From Hyphomicrobiales bacterium (GTDB lineage Bacteria > Pseudomonadota > Alphaproteobacteria > Rhizobiales > Rhizobiaceae): 64,000 nt of DNA. Below, in pieces: positions 17,801 through 26,164 of this stretch. Numbering within the stretch: position 1 is the first letter of the stretch; each line of letters opens with the position of its first letter. The stretch is taken from positions 62,001 through 126,000 of the forward strand of contig UCMT01000007.1 of NCBI GenBank assembly GCA_900473795.1, read 5' to 3'. The notes under the pieces are model-generated. The model ran no database searches. It saw only the letters and a program-made list of their open reading frames with translations, and was not told the DNA's origin. Made by a program: the position numbers and the translations under genes.

Positions 17801-17971
17801 ATGGACTTTGACCACGAAACCATGTTGGAGCTCTCCAAGGTTTGGGGGCTGCTGTATCTCATCCTGTTTTCAGTCGGAGTGGTCGTCTACACGTTCTGGC
17901 CCTCCAATCGGGCACGTTTTGATCGGGCGCAAACGGAGATATTCGACAAGGACGACACCCCATGGCGATAG
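17801..17971 (+). CDS. ccoQ: Cytochrome cbb3 oxidase subunit CcoQ/FixQ
   Basis: A 56-residue single-helix protein starting MDFDHETMLELSKVWGLLYL, with the helix extending to about residue 32 and a charged C-terminal tail (FDRAQTEIFDKDDTPWR). Its position between ccoO and ccoP, its length and the late FW-PxN motif (YTFWPSNRARF) identify it as CcoQ, which stabilises the oxidase. It overlaps the start of ccoP by 10 bp. It is too short to appear in gene lists that use a 60-residue cutoff. Confidence 0.93.
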   Translation: MDFDHETMLELSKVWGLLYLILFSVGVVVYTFWPSNRARFDRAQTEIFDKDDTPWR

Positions 17972-18843
17972 AGGAAACCGACCAGGTAACGGGCAGAAGG
18001 ACGACGGGACACATCTGGAACGGCATCAAGGAACTGGATACGCCGATCCCGCGCGGTGTCCTCATATTCCTCATCGTCACCCACCTGTTCGCCGCCCTTT
18101 GGTGGGTGCTTCATCCAGCTTGGCCGCTCGGAACCACCTATACCAAAGGCCTGATCGGGGGTGACCAGAAGCAGACGGTGGAGCGCAAGATCGTCGAAGC
18201 CGCTGCCTCGCGCGTTCCATGGACCGAACGGATCGAGAAGGAGTCCTTTGATCAGATCAGGGCTGACGGGCAACTGATGTCCAAGGTGAACGCGAGCGGC
18301 CACCAGTTGTTCGGAGATAACTGCGCCGCCTGCCACGGCCGGGACGGAAAAGGCGGACAGAACTATCCTGATCTGACTGACGACGACTGGCTCTGGGGTG
18401 GTGAACCGGAACGGATCGTCGAGACGATGACGGTTGGCGTCAACTCGCGGCACTCGAACAGCCGGGTCTCGCAGATGCCTGCGTTTGGAGCGGACGAAAT
18501 GCTCGACCGAAAGCAGGTGACCGATGTCGCCAGCTTTGTCTATTCCCTGAGTAGTCAGGAGGCTTCGGGCGCTGAAAGCCTCGGTGATATCGAGGCTGGT
18601 CGTCAGGTGTTTGTGACAAGCTGCGCTTCCTGCCACGGGGAAAATGCTAAGGGCAAGGCCGACCTCGGCGCACCCAACCTGACGGACGGCCGCTGGATTT
18701 ACGGTGGAACGCTGAGCCAGATCATCGAAACGGTGCATGGCGGACGCCAGGGTCATATGCCGACCTGGGACGAACGCCTGACGCCCGCAGAAATCAAAAT
18801 CCTCGCGCTTTATGTCAGCGGACTGGGCGGGAAGCAGCCATGA
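17962..18843 (+). CDS. ccoP: Cytochrome cbb3 oxidase subunit III (di-heme cytochrome c)
   Basis: A 293-residue di-heme cytochrome c. One N-terminal membrane helix (GVLIFLIVTHLFAALWWVL) is followed by two c-heme sites, CAACH (about residue 117) and CASCH (about 217), with axial methionines in RVSQMPAFG and GHMPTW. It is the electron entry subunit of the cbb3 oxidase, facing the periplasm. Its start overlaps ccoQ and its end overlaps the next small gene by 4 bp (ATGA), so the set is translationally coupled. Confidence 0.97.
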   Translation: MAIEETDQVTGRRTTGHIWNGIKELDTPIPRGVLIFLIVTHLFAALWWVLHPAWPLGTTYTKGLIGGDQKQTVERKIVEAAASRVPWTERIEKESFDQIRADGQLMSKVNASGHQLFGDNCAACHGRDGKGGQNYPDLTDDDWLWGGEPERIVETMTVGVNSRHSNSRVSQMPAFGADEMLDRKQVTDVASFVYSLSSQEASGAESLGDIEAGRQVFVTSCASCHGENAKGKADLGAPNLTDGRWIYGGTLSQIIETVHGGRQGHMPTWDERLTPAEIKILALYVSGLGGKQP

Positions 18844-19031
18844 CCTCCGCGAGCAGGCCTTCGGCGAGAACCGTCGTATGGCTGTTGGTCGGCCTCGTCG
18901 GCGCGACCTTCGTCGGTTCCAACGCGCATCTCGTCTACGTCGCGATCGCAAGCCAGCCCGCCTGCGTCGAACATATCAAGGAAAAAGGCCAGCAGCCCAA
19001 GGAATTCAGGGCCGCTGCCGCCGCTTGCTGA
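18840..19031 (+). CDS. Small membrane protein coupled to ccoP
   Basis: A 63-residue protein starting MTSASRPSARTVVWLLVGLV, with one hydrophobic helix (VVWLLVGLVGATFVGSNAHLVYVAI), then QPACVEHIKEKG and a C-terminal Cys; the two cysteines lie on the same side of the membrane. It is not a CcoH/FixH by length or motif. The ATGA overlap with ccoP makes coexpression with the oxidase very likely. The function is unknown; an assembly or stability role is only inferred from position. Confidence 0.7.
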   Translation: MTSASRPSARTVVWLLVGLVGATFVGSNAHLVYVAIASQPACVEHIKEKGQQPKEFRAAAAAC

Positions 19032-19049
19032 ACGAAGGAGAAGTGTCAG

Positions 19050-19856
19050 ATGCCGCAGGACGACAACTCCGCCCGATATCTGAGCGAGGTATCCGGGATC
19101 GAAGAGACGATGAATCCGAAGTGGCAGCGGCATCTGCCCGTCGGCGCTCCGTTCGACTGGCTCCGCCAGGGCTGGTATGACCTCGTCACGCAGCCCTTTC
19201 CAAGTCTGGCCTATGGTTTCGTTGTCTTCATTCTCGCGTCGGCTACCGTCATTATCCTGTTCCGATCCGGCCTCGACTATCTCCTCTTCCCCGCGATGGC
19301 GGGATTGTTGATCATCGCCCCGCTCTTCGCCGCTGGGCTCTATGTCAAGAGCCGGACCTTGGCGGACGGTGGGCGCGTCACGCTCCGTGCCATGCTTGGT
19401 GTGCGTCCGCTCGCCGGAAAACAGGTATTCTTCACCGGAATGGTGCTCTGCATGCTGATGCTCCTCTGGATGAGGGCGGCCGTGATCATCTACGCGCTGT
19501 TCTTCGGGGTGAACCCGTTCCCCGGTCTCGATGGCATAGCCACGATACTGCTGACGACCCTGGAGGGCTGGGGCATGCTTGTCGTGGGCTTTTGTGTGGG
19601 CGCGCTGTTTGCCGGGTTCGCGTTCGCCATCGGCGTCTTCTCGATACCGATGCTCCTCGATCAACGGGTCGACGCGTTCACGGCCATGGGCGTCAGCACC
19701 GCGATGGTTTGGAACAACATGCGGCCGATGCTGGTCTGGGGTGCGATCGTCCTTGTCCTATTTGTCGCCAGCGTGCTGACCGGATTTGTCGGGCTGATTG
19801 TCGTCTTTCCGTTGCTTGGCCACGCCACGTGGCACGCCTACAAGGCAGTCAGGTAG
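19050..19856 (+). CDS. DUF2189 multi-pass membrane protein
   Basis: A 268-residue membrane protein with about six hydrophobic segments and the DUF2189 signature (WLRQGWYDLVTQPFPSLAYG near residues 37-56, and a C-terminal FPLLGHATWHAYKAV). The family is uncharacterised but is often found near cbb3 oxidase or other respiratory genes in proteobacteria. It starts 18 bp after the small coupled gene, with GAAGGAG close to the start, and ends 6 bp before fixI, so it is part of the same operon. Confidence 0.85.
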   Translation: MPQDDNSARYLSEVSGIEETMNPKWQRHLPVGAPFDWLRQGWYDLVTQPFPSLAYGFVVFILASATVIILFRSGLDYLLFPAMAGLLIIAPLFAAGLYVKSRTLADGGRVTLRAMLGVRPLAGKQVFFTGMVLCMLMLLWMRAAVIIYALFFGVNPFPGLDGIATILLTTLEGWGMLVVGFCVGALFAGFAFAIGVFSIPMLLDQRVDAFTAMGVSTAMVWNNMRPMLVWGAIVLVLFVASVLTGFVGLIVVFPLLGHATWHAYKAVR

Positions 19857-19862
19857 CGGACG

Positions 19863-22136
19863 ATGACCTGCTGCGCTCCCACGGACCTGACGTATGGCCA
19901 CGATCCCGGACAGCGGAGGCCGGGTATGGACGAGCTGATGCTGGCCAGCCGCGACTTGGGCGATGGTCTCCGGCAGGTCGCGTTGTCGGTTCCCGACATG
20001 CGATGCGGCGTGTGCATGGTCGAGTTGGAGACGACCCTCGGCAGGATACCCGAGGTTCGCTCGGTACGCGCAAACCTGACGACCAAGCGGCTGACCATCA
20101 ACTGGCAGGCGGACAATGGCACGCCGCCGGATTTCGCCGGCCTGATTGGAACGATCGGCTACACGGCGGTCCTGCCGACGGAAGGTCATGAGCATCTCGA
20201 CGATGAGATCTCCGGGCTGTTGCGCGCCTTGGCGGTCGCAGGTTTCTGCTCGATGAACATCATGATACTGTCCGTCTCGGTCTGGTCGGGCGCTGACCCG
20301 GCGACACGCCAGGTGCTCCACATGATGTCGGCCGCGCTCGCGCTGCCTGCCGTGATCTACTCGGGCGCGACATTCTACCGCTCGGCATGGCGGGCGCTCG
20401 CGCATGGCCGGGTGAACATGGACGTGCCGATCAGCATCGGCGTCCTGCTCTCGTTCGGTCTGAGCCTATACGACACGTTCGCCGAGGGACGGCAGACCTA
20501 CTTCGAGGCCAGTACGTCGCTCCTGTTCGTCCTGCTCGTCGGCCGCACCCTTGATCAATTGATGCGAAAGCGGGCGCGATCGGCTGCGGCGTCTCTGGCC
20601 GACATGATGCCAAAAGGCGCGAATGTGATACGCGCGGACGGCCGGGTAGAGTATGTTTCGCTGAACGAAATCGGCCCCGGAACCCGCACTCTGATTGCGG
20701 CCGGCGACAGAATTCCGGCCGACGGGACTATCCTCTCCGGCCTCTCGGAACTCGACCGCTCCCTGCTCACGGGAGAGAGCCGCTGGGAGACGGTCGGGCC
20801 AGGCGGACAGGTTCGCGCAGGGGATTTGAACGTCGGCCATCCGCTCACCGTAGAAGCCACGATTGCACCGGGGGATTCCACGCTCGCCGAGCTGCACAGG
20901 ATGCTGGAGGCCGTCGAGGACGGCCGATCCGGATACCGGATGCTCGTGGACAGGGCTGCGCGTCTCTACGCACCCGTCGTCCACGGACTGTCGGTGTTCT
21001 CGTTCCTCGCGTGGTTTCTCGTCACGCACGACATCCACCTTTCCCTGACGATTGCGATCTCGGTGCTCATTATCGCTTGCCCGTGCGCGCTTGGACTGGC
21101 GGTTCCCATGGTGCAGGTCGTCGCCGCACGCAGGCTGTTCAAGCACGGCGTCGTCGCACGGGACGGATCGGCGTTGGAACGTCTGGCGGAAATCGACACC
21201 GTCGTGTTCGATAAGACGGGGACCCTGACGCAGTACGATCCGATGCTGGTGACCGGGACCTGGAACGGGCCATTGGACTTTTCACTGGCTGGGTCGCTGG
21301 CGCGCTTCTCGAGCCATCCGATGTCGAAAGTGATCGCCGACTACGCCTCACGGGGCAAGGCGGAGGCTCTCCCGCTCGAGGATGTCAGGGAGATACGCGG
21401 TAATGGTCTTGAGGCATCTTTCCGAGGTGAACGCTACTGCCTCGGACGAGCAGCGTGGGCGGCGAACGGAGATGGAGGTGACCGGACCGCTGCAGCCTCC
21501 ACGATCGTGCTGACTCGAGGGGGACAAGTCCTCGCCTCTTTCCTCTTCGGAGAACGGATCCGGGCGGGGTCGGTAAAGGCGGTGCAGTTCCTGAAGGATC
21601 GCGGGATCGCCGTCCAGATGCTGACAGGCGACGTTCCGGCGGCGGCGTTTTCCGTGGCACGTGAAGTGGGGATCGACCACGTAAAAGCTGCTGCCCTTCC
21701 AAAGGACAAGGCCATTGCGATCGATGCGTTGCGTGGTCGCGGGCGCAACGTAATGATGGTCGGTGACGGGATAAACGACGCGATTGCGCTGAAGAGCGCG
21801 CATGTATCCATGGCTCCGGCGTCGGGAAGCGACATCAGTCGCAGCGCCGCCGATTTCATCCTGCTCAATGGCGACATGGATGGAATAAGGGTCGCGCTGA
21901 CGACGGCTCGGCGTGCTTCCGTGCTTATCCGTCAGAACTTCGCTCTCGCCATCGTCTATAACGTGATCAGCATACCGCTTGCGTTGTCAGGCTATGCGAG
22001 CCCGCTGATCGCCGCGGTGGCGATGTCGACGTCGTCGATATTGGTTGTGGCCAATGCGGTCAGGCTCGAGATTGACGCCGATGCGCTATCCTTGCGGCGA
22101 GCCCAGACAGACAGGCTGGCCGGAGCGGTCCAATGA
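19863..22136 (+). CDS. fixI: Cu+-type P1B ATPase FixI/CcoI for cbb3 oxidase assembly
   Basis: A 757-residue P1B-type copper-transporting ATPase of the inner membrane, needed to supply copper to cbb3 oxidase. An N-terminal HMA domain has the metal motif MRCGVC (about 46-51), plus extra N-terminal cysteines (MTCCAP). Further motifs: TGES (actuator), CPCALG in the metal-binding helix, DKTGTLT (phosphorylated Asp), SSHPMSK (HP motif) and GDGINDA. In the last motif the usual P-A after NDA reads I-A, a small deviation. It overlaps fixS by 4 bp. No fixG or fixH lies upstream, which is unusual. Confidence 0.95.
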   Translation: MTCCAPTDLTYGHDPGQRRPGMDELMLASRDLGDGLRQVALSVPDMRCGVCMVELETTLGRIPEVRSVRANLTTKRLTINWQADNGTPPDFAGLIGTIGYTAVLPTEGHEHLDDEISGLLRALAVAGFCSMNIMILSVSVWSGADPATRQVLHMMSAALALPAVIYSGATFYRSAWRALAHGRVNMDVPISIGVLLSFGLSLYDTFAEGRQTYFEASTSLLFVLLVGRTLDQLMRKRARSAAASLADMMPKGANVIRADGRVEYVSLNEIGPGTRTLIAAGDRIPADGTILSGLSELDRSLLTGESRWETVGPGGQVRAGDLNVGHPLTVEATIAPGDSTLAELHRMLEAVEDGRSGYRMLVDRAARLYAPVVHGLSVFSFLAWFLVTHDIHLSLTIAISVLIIACPCALGLAVPMVQVVAARRLFKHGVVARDGSALERLAEIDTVVFDKTGTLTQYDPMLVTGTWNGPLDFSLAGSLARFSSHPMSKVIADYASRGKAEALPLEDVREIRGNGLEASFRGERYCLGRAAWAANGDGGDRTAAASTIVLTRGGQVLASFLFGERIRAGSVKAVQFLKDRGIAVQMLTGDVPAAAFSVAREVGIDHVKAAALPKDKAIAIDALRGRGRNVMMVGDGINDAIALKSAHVSMAPASGSDISRSAADFILLNGDMDGIRVALTTARRASVLIRQNFALAIVYNVISIPLALSGYASPLIAAVAMSTSSILVVANAVRLEIDADALSLRRAQTDRLAGAVQ

Positions 22137-22291
22137 GCACATTGTCGTTTCTGATACCCGTAGCAGTATTGATGGGTATCGGCGGACTGGGCGCATTCCT
22201 CTGGTCTCTGCGCAACGGCCAGTACGACGACCTGGACGGCGCGGCGGAACGCATACTCTACGAAAACGACGACAAGCCGCTGGGCGGCTGA
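22133..22291 (+). CDS. fixS: Cbb3 oxidase maturation protein FixS/CcoS
   Basis: A 52-residue single-helix protein (MSTLSFLIPVAVLMGIGGL at the start) with the CcoS signature FLWSLRNGQYDDLDGAAERIL. CcoS is required for insertion of heme b and CuB into CcoN. The start overlaps the fixI stop (ATGA). It is the last recognisable assembly gene of the operon. Confidence 0.95.
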   Translation: MSTLSFLIPVAVLMGIGGLGAFLWSLRNGQYDDLDGAAERILYENDDKPLGG

Positions 22292-22312
22292 CACGCACTG
22301 AAGGAGGTCCGA

Positions 22313-22624
22313 ATGGAAGATAGAGAGCGACAGTCTCCGATGGCAGAACATGACGCCAGCCCATCCTCAAAGAACCGTACCCTCGATCCCTCGGAGTCCG
22401 TGACGGGGGTCGGTATCGTCGTCGGTATCGTGGGAGCCGTGATAGGTGTCGTTGCGACACTGGTCCTCGCCGACACATCCGGCGTTGTCGGCTGGGTAAC
22501 TTGTAGCCTGATTGGAGCGTTGGCGGGAGGGTCGGCAGGTATCGTCATCGGCGGGATGGTCGGAGCGATCTTTGGGGTGCTTAGGGGAGTGACGGTTGCT
22601 GCCGTTCGTGATCCTAACCGGTAG
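22313..22624 (+). CDS. Glycine-zipper-like small membrane protein
   Basis: A 103-residue protein with a polar N-terminus (about 28 residues) and two glycine-rich hydrophobic segments (VGIVVGIVGAVIGVVATLVL and a second, GALAGGSAGIVIGGMVGAIFG). An excellent ribosome site (AAGGAGG) lies 6 bases before the start, 21 bp after fixS, so it belongs to the same transcript. Function unknown; a stress or envelope role of glycine-zipper proteins is only a guess. Confidence 0.65.
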   Translation: MEDRERQSPMAEHDASPSSKNRTLDPSESVTGVGIVVGIVGAVIGVVATLVLADTSGVVGWVTCSLIGALAGGSAGIVIGGMVGAIFGVLRGVTVAAVRDPNR

Positions 22625-23003
22625 AGGACCATTCCGCGTAGCCGAGGCTGGACTTATACAACGCGGATCATGGCATGTACCACCGCGTTCCGAAGCGGTT
22701 CCAGATGGAATGGAAGCCATGTTTGATCTACTTGAGAAGGAAAGCGAACCAGCGGTTAGGGCCGTGCTTGACCATTGGCTGGTGGGCTATGTTCATCCCT
22801 ACCCTGACGGTAATGGACGGGTGGCGCGCTTCCTAATGAACGCCATGTTCGCCTCGGGTGGATTTCCATGGACAGTGGTTAGAGTTGAGGATCGGTCAAC
22901 TTATTTGGCCGGCCTTGAACAAGCGAGCGTCCACATTAACGTCAGACCGTTCGCGGAATTTATCGCGAAGCGCACTTCTTGGTCGATGAGCAAGACAGCC
23001 TGA
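22625..23003 (+). pseudogene. C-terminal fragment of a Fic-domain gene
   Basis: The frame reads WHVPPRSEAVPDGMEAMFDL, then the Fic core HPYPDGNGRVARFLMN (catalytic His plus the DGNGR nucleotide loop), then EDRSTYLAGLEQASVH and a C-terminal FIAKR helix. This is the C-terminal third of a Fic AMP-transferase-type protein. The N-terminal half is missing: upstream the frame enters the preceding gene and has no start signal. The remaining piece could only be translated from an internal ATG and would lack the flap and inhibitory regions. Confidence 0.75.
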
Positions 23004-23097
23004 ATTCATCTGGTTTAGGACGCGGTGCAACACGTCGCTTTGCGTCGCTCCTGCTCAGAGAGGTCGAACGAGAGGCAGCTGAATTGCTCTCTTGAAC

Positions 23098-23122
23098 TGA
23101 ACGCCTTGATAGGATCTGAACC
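23098..23122 (+). repeat. 25-bp dispersed repeat, copy 1
   Basis: Begins TGAACGCCTTGATA and ends GATCTGAACC. It matches 22 of 25 bases of a copy at 47886-47910 in the same orientation. Both copies lie in non-coding DNA beside cluster borders. It could be an insertion-sequence end or another recombination scar. Confidence 0.5.
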
Positions 23123-23143
23123 GGTACCCTCTGTGAACATCAG

Positions 23144-25495
23144 TCAACTCTTTGAATCTATGCTCTTAAACAGCGCCTCGATCTCGCCCTCGCCAACACT
23201 GTCACCGATGAACCAGCTGAGCGTGTTGTAAACGCCCAGGAAGGATGGACGGGTGCCGTCCAGAATTGCCTGAGCCTCGTCGGAACTGATGTTCAGCCTT
23301 TTCCGGAGAAAATCACTCAGCGCGTCTTCGGCGTGCGGGTGACTGAAAACCACCGCGGGTAGCAAGGTGGTGGTGAGCTGAGGGACAGGACGTTCGTCGG
23401 AATGGCATGGTACGGTCCGCGACAGCCTTACATCGCGCGAAGAGGTCGCGACCTCGATTGCGAACGCCGACGCGCACAGGGTCCATCGCCCGGTGGCGGT
23501 ATCGTAATACTGGAAGTCACGGGGCGAAAGCGCGATGTCCAGCACCTTTGCCTCGCCTGGAGGAAGATCGACCTTCACGAACGCCTTCAATTCCCGGACA
23601 GGCCGCCTTAGCCCCGGTTCGATGGGGCGAACGTAGAGCTGGACGATCTCCTTGCCCCTGACCTCGCCGGTGTTGCGAATGGAAAATCGGGCAGTCACAG
23701 CCCTGCCGGTGGCGATCTCCTCGGTGTCGAGCGACAGGTCCCCATAGTCAAAGGTTGTGTAGCTCAGCCCGTGACCGAAGGCGAAGAGCGGAGCGACATC
23801 CCGGACATCGTAGTAGCGGTAGCCGGCAAAGATGCCTTCGCTATAGCGATGACGGCCGTTTTCGCCGGGATAGGTGTGAAAGCCCGGTATGTCCTCGATC
23901 CGTATTGGCATAGTCGAGGACAGCTTTCCGCAAGGATTCTGATGTCCGAAAAGGATGCGTGCGATCGCTTCTCCGCCGCCCTGACCGGGATAGAAGCAGG
24001 CGAGCACGGCATCGACTTCATCGATCCACGGCATGGTGACGGCATCGGGCATCGTCAAGACGACGACGGTGCGGCGGCCAAGACGAGAGACGGCATCGAT
24101 CAGGGCATCCTGGCCGGGCGCCAGGCAAAGGTTGTCGCGATCGGAGCCCTCGCCCTCCTTGCCGCAGCGATGATTGGCGAAGACCACGATTGTATCGACA
24201 TTGCGGGCGGCTTCGACAGCGCTGGCGATCTGCGCGTCCGTATCGAGCCCGCCATCCTTGGCGAACGGCAGGAAGTTGACGGTCGTATGTTCACCTGCAA
24301 GCGCGCGGATTTCATCGAGCGGGTTGTCGACGCGGAAGGGATTCGTTGTCGCGGAGCCGGAGCCCTGGATTGTCGGCCTGACGGCACCATCGCCGATAAC
24401 GAGAATATGGCCTGCTACCTCGGGTTTGAGCGGTAGCGCTGAGTTTTCGTTTTTGAGGAGGACGATCGATTCAGCGGCCATGCGGCGGGCAAGGCTGTGA
24501 TGATCATCAAGGTCAATCGCCAGAGCAAGTCCTGTATCGGCGGACGCACGGAGAATGAGGGAGAGAACCCGTCCACAGGAGCGATCGAGCGCCTGGCGAT
24601 CAACAGTCCCGGCTTCGAGCGCTGCGAGCAGGCTTGCCTTGCGGGGCCTGCTTTCCGGCATGTCGAGATCGGTGCCGGCCTGCAGCGCGGCCGGCCGGTC
24701 CTTGACGGCGTGCCAGTCGGATATCACCAGACCGTCAAAACCCCATTCCTCCCGCAGCACTTTGGTGAGCAGCCAATGGTTCTCGGCCGATTGCACACCA
24801 TTCAACGGGTTGTACGCACTCATCACGGTCCACGGATCGCTCTTTGCGATCGCCCGTTCGAAGCCGGCGAGATAGATTTCGCGCAGGGCACGCTCGTCCA
24901 CGTCGGAACTCATATTGGTACGGTCGATTTCCGAGTTGTTGCAGGCGAAATGCTTGAGGGACGCACCGACGCCCAAACCCTGCAGCCCGTTGATGATAGC
25001 GGCCGCAAGCTCGCCGCTGATCACCGGATCTTCGGAGTAATATTCGTAGGCGCGTCCGGCAAGCGGCGTCCTGCGAATGTTGATGCCGGGACCGAGCAGC
25101 AGGTGGACGCCAAGAGCGCGACATTCGGCTGCGAGCGCCTGCCCAAGCTCGGAAGCAAGATCCACATCCCAGGCGCAGCCGAGCAGATTGCCGTTCGGAA
25201 AGCAGGTGGCCGGACGGGTGGTGCCGAACATTCCCTCCGGACTGTCGTCGTCGGCGCGGCGGTTCACCACGGCCAGGAAATCGCGCAGCGCGGCGGCGGC
25301 ATCCTCGCCGGAATCGATCTGCGTGGTGGAATAGCGCACACCGTAGGTGCCATCCGTCATGGTGATGGCGGGAATTCCGAGCCGGTCGATAGCCCTGGTT
25401 TTCCAGAGCCCGTGACCGCTGATCAGGTCGACCTTCTCAAGGTCGCTCATCGAAGCAACGATATCAGCCACTGCGCTGTCGTGATCATCGGTCAT
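23144..25495 (-). CDS. Glycoside hydrolase family 3 beta-glucosidase-type enzyme
   Basis: A 783-residue GH3 enzyme that hydrolyses beta-linked glucosides or related sugars by a retaining mechanism. The nucleophile is Asp260 in GLVISDWHAV. KHFACNNSE (about 181-189) and the substrate-binding EYYSEDP match bacterial beta-glucosidases. The second domain starts near residue 325 (ESIVLLKNENSALPL) and a fibronectin-III-like domain near residue 590 (FGHGLSYTTFDYG). No PA14 insert and no signal peptide, so it is cytoplasmic. It is the last gene of the minus-strand unit with a MarR regulator and an ABC importer, which suggests action on an imported glycoside. Confidence 0.93.
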   Translation of the reverse strand: MTDDHDSAVADIVASMSDLEKVDLISGHGLWKTRAIDRLGIPAITMTDGTYGVRYSTTQIDSGEDAAAALRDFLAVVNRRADDDSPEGMFGTTRPATCFPNGNLLGCAWDVDLASELGQALAAECRALGVHLLLGPGINIRRTPLAGRAYEYYSEDPVISGELAAAIINGLQGLGVGASLKHFACNNSEIDRTNMSSDVDERALREIYLAGFERAIAKSDPWTVMSAYNPLNGVQSAENHWLLTKVLREEWGFDGLVISDWHAVKDRPAALQAGTDLDMPESRPRKASLLAALEAGTVDRQALDRSCGRVLSLILRASADTGLALAIDLDDHHSLARRMAAESIVLLKNENSALPLKPEVAGHILVIGDGAVRPTIQGSGSATTNPFRVDNPLDEIRALAGEHTTVNFLPFAKDGGLDTDAQIASAVEAARNVDTIVVFANHRCGKEGEGSDRDNLCLAPGQDALIDAVSRLGRRTVVVLTMPDAVTMPWIDEVDAVLACFYPGQGGGEAIARILFGHQNPCGKLSSTMPIRIEDIPGFHTYPGENGRHRYSEGIFAGYRYYDVRDVAPLFAFGHGLSYTTFDYGDLSLDTEEIATGRAVTARFSIRNTGEVRGKEIVQLYVRPIEPGLRRPVRELKAFVKVDLPPGEAKVLDIALSPRDFQYYDTATGRWTLCASAFAIEVATSSRDVRLSRTVPCHSDERPVPQLTTTLLPAVVFSHPHAEDALSDFLRKRLNISSDEAQAILDGTRPSFLGVYNTLSWFIGDSVGEGEIEALFKSIDSKS

Positions 25496-25561
25496 GTCTC
25501 GCCTCGATACTATCTTTTGTGTTGATAATTGTTTCGTCGTGGAGCCGATTTCCGCCCTGCT

Positions 25562-26062
25562 TCAGCAGATCTTCTGAAGCAGTTCCATCAGCATCATGCG
25601 CTCGCCGGGGGTCAGCGGCTTGAGGGTCTGCGTCGAGACGTCGAGCGCTGCGGAACGGTTCCTGTCGATGGTTTCCTCACCGGCCTTCGTCAGCGTCAGG
25701 ACAAGGCGGCGCGCATCCTCTGTATCGGGTTTGGTGTTGATCAGCCCGCGTTTGACCAGACGGTCCACGACCCCTTTGATCGTCGCCATGTCCATGGCCG
25801 TCTCGCGGCCGAGATTGCCTTGTGAGCAGGGCTGCAGTTCCCGAAGCTTGGCAAGGGCAGCCCATTGCGTCGTCGTCAGTTTTTCGGCCATCAGTTCGGA
25901 AAAGATCGCAACGTGGCGCTGGTTGGCCTGGCGCAGATAGAAGCCCACCTGCTCGCCGAGGGTATATTGCGCACCCTCATGCTGCGCGGGCAGGTCCTCG
26001 TCAATGCCACTTCCGTTCAAGGTCGATGGTTCTCCAACAGCGCCGCTCATCATGTCTCTCAT
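25562..26062 (-). CDS. MarR-family regulator, NicR-like
   Basis: A 166-residue MarR protein. It carries an N-terminal dimer region with VGFYLRQANQRHVAIFSELM, the winged helix (LGRETAMDMATIKGVVDRLVKRGL, about 88-111) and the wing DTEDARRLVLTLT. This style of sequence resembles NicR/BpsR-type repressors that respond to pyridine carboxylates. It lies between the isochorismatase and GH3 genes on the same strand. Its likely targets are the palindromes in the 30573-30961 control region. A paralogue (nicR) is encoded at 45063. The ligand is unknown; hydroxynicotinate or a related compound is a reasonable candidate. Confidence 0.85.
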   Translation of the reverse strand: MRDMMSGAVGEPSTLNGSGIDEDLPAQHEGAQYTLGEQVGFYLRQANQRHVAIFSELMAEKLTTTQWAALAKLRELQPCSQGNLGRETAMDMATIKGVVDRLVKRGLINTKPDTEDARRLVLTLTKAGEETIDRNRSAALDVSTQTLKPLTPGERMMLMELLQKIC

Positions 26063-26164
26063 TCATCTGGAGCTTAATCGATTGAACCTAGCGCATGTTG
26101 CGCCCAGGTGAAAACGCCATACGTCCGGGATCTGAAAAGTGGGCCAGCTGGAAACCGGGTTTGG

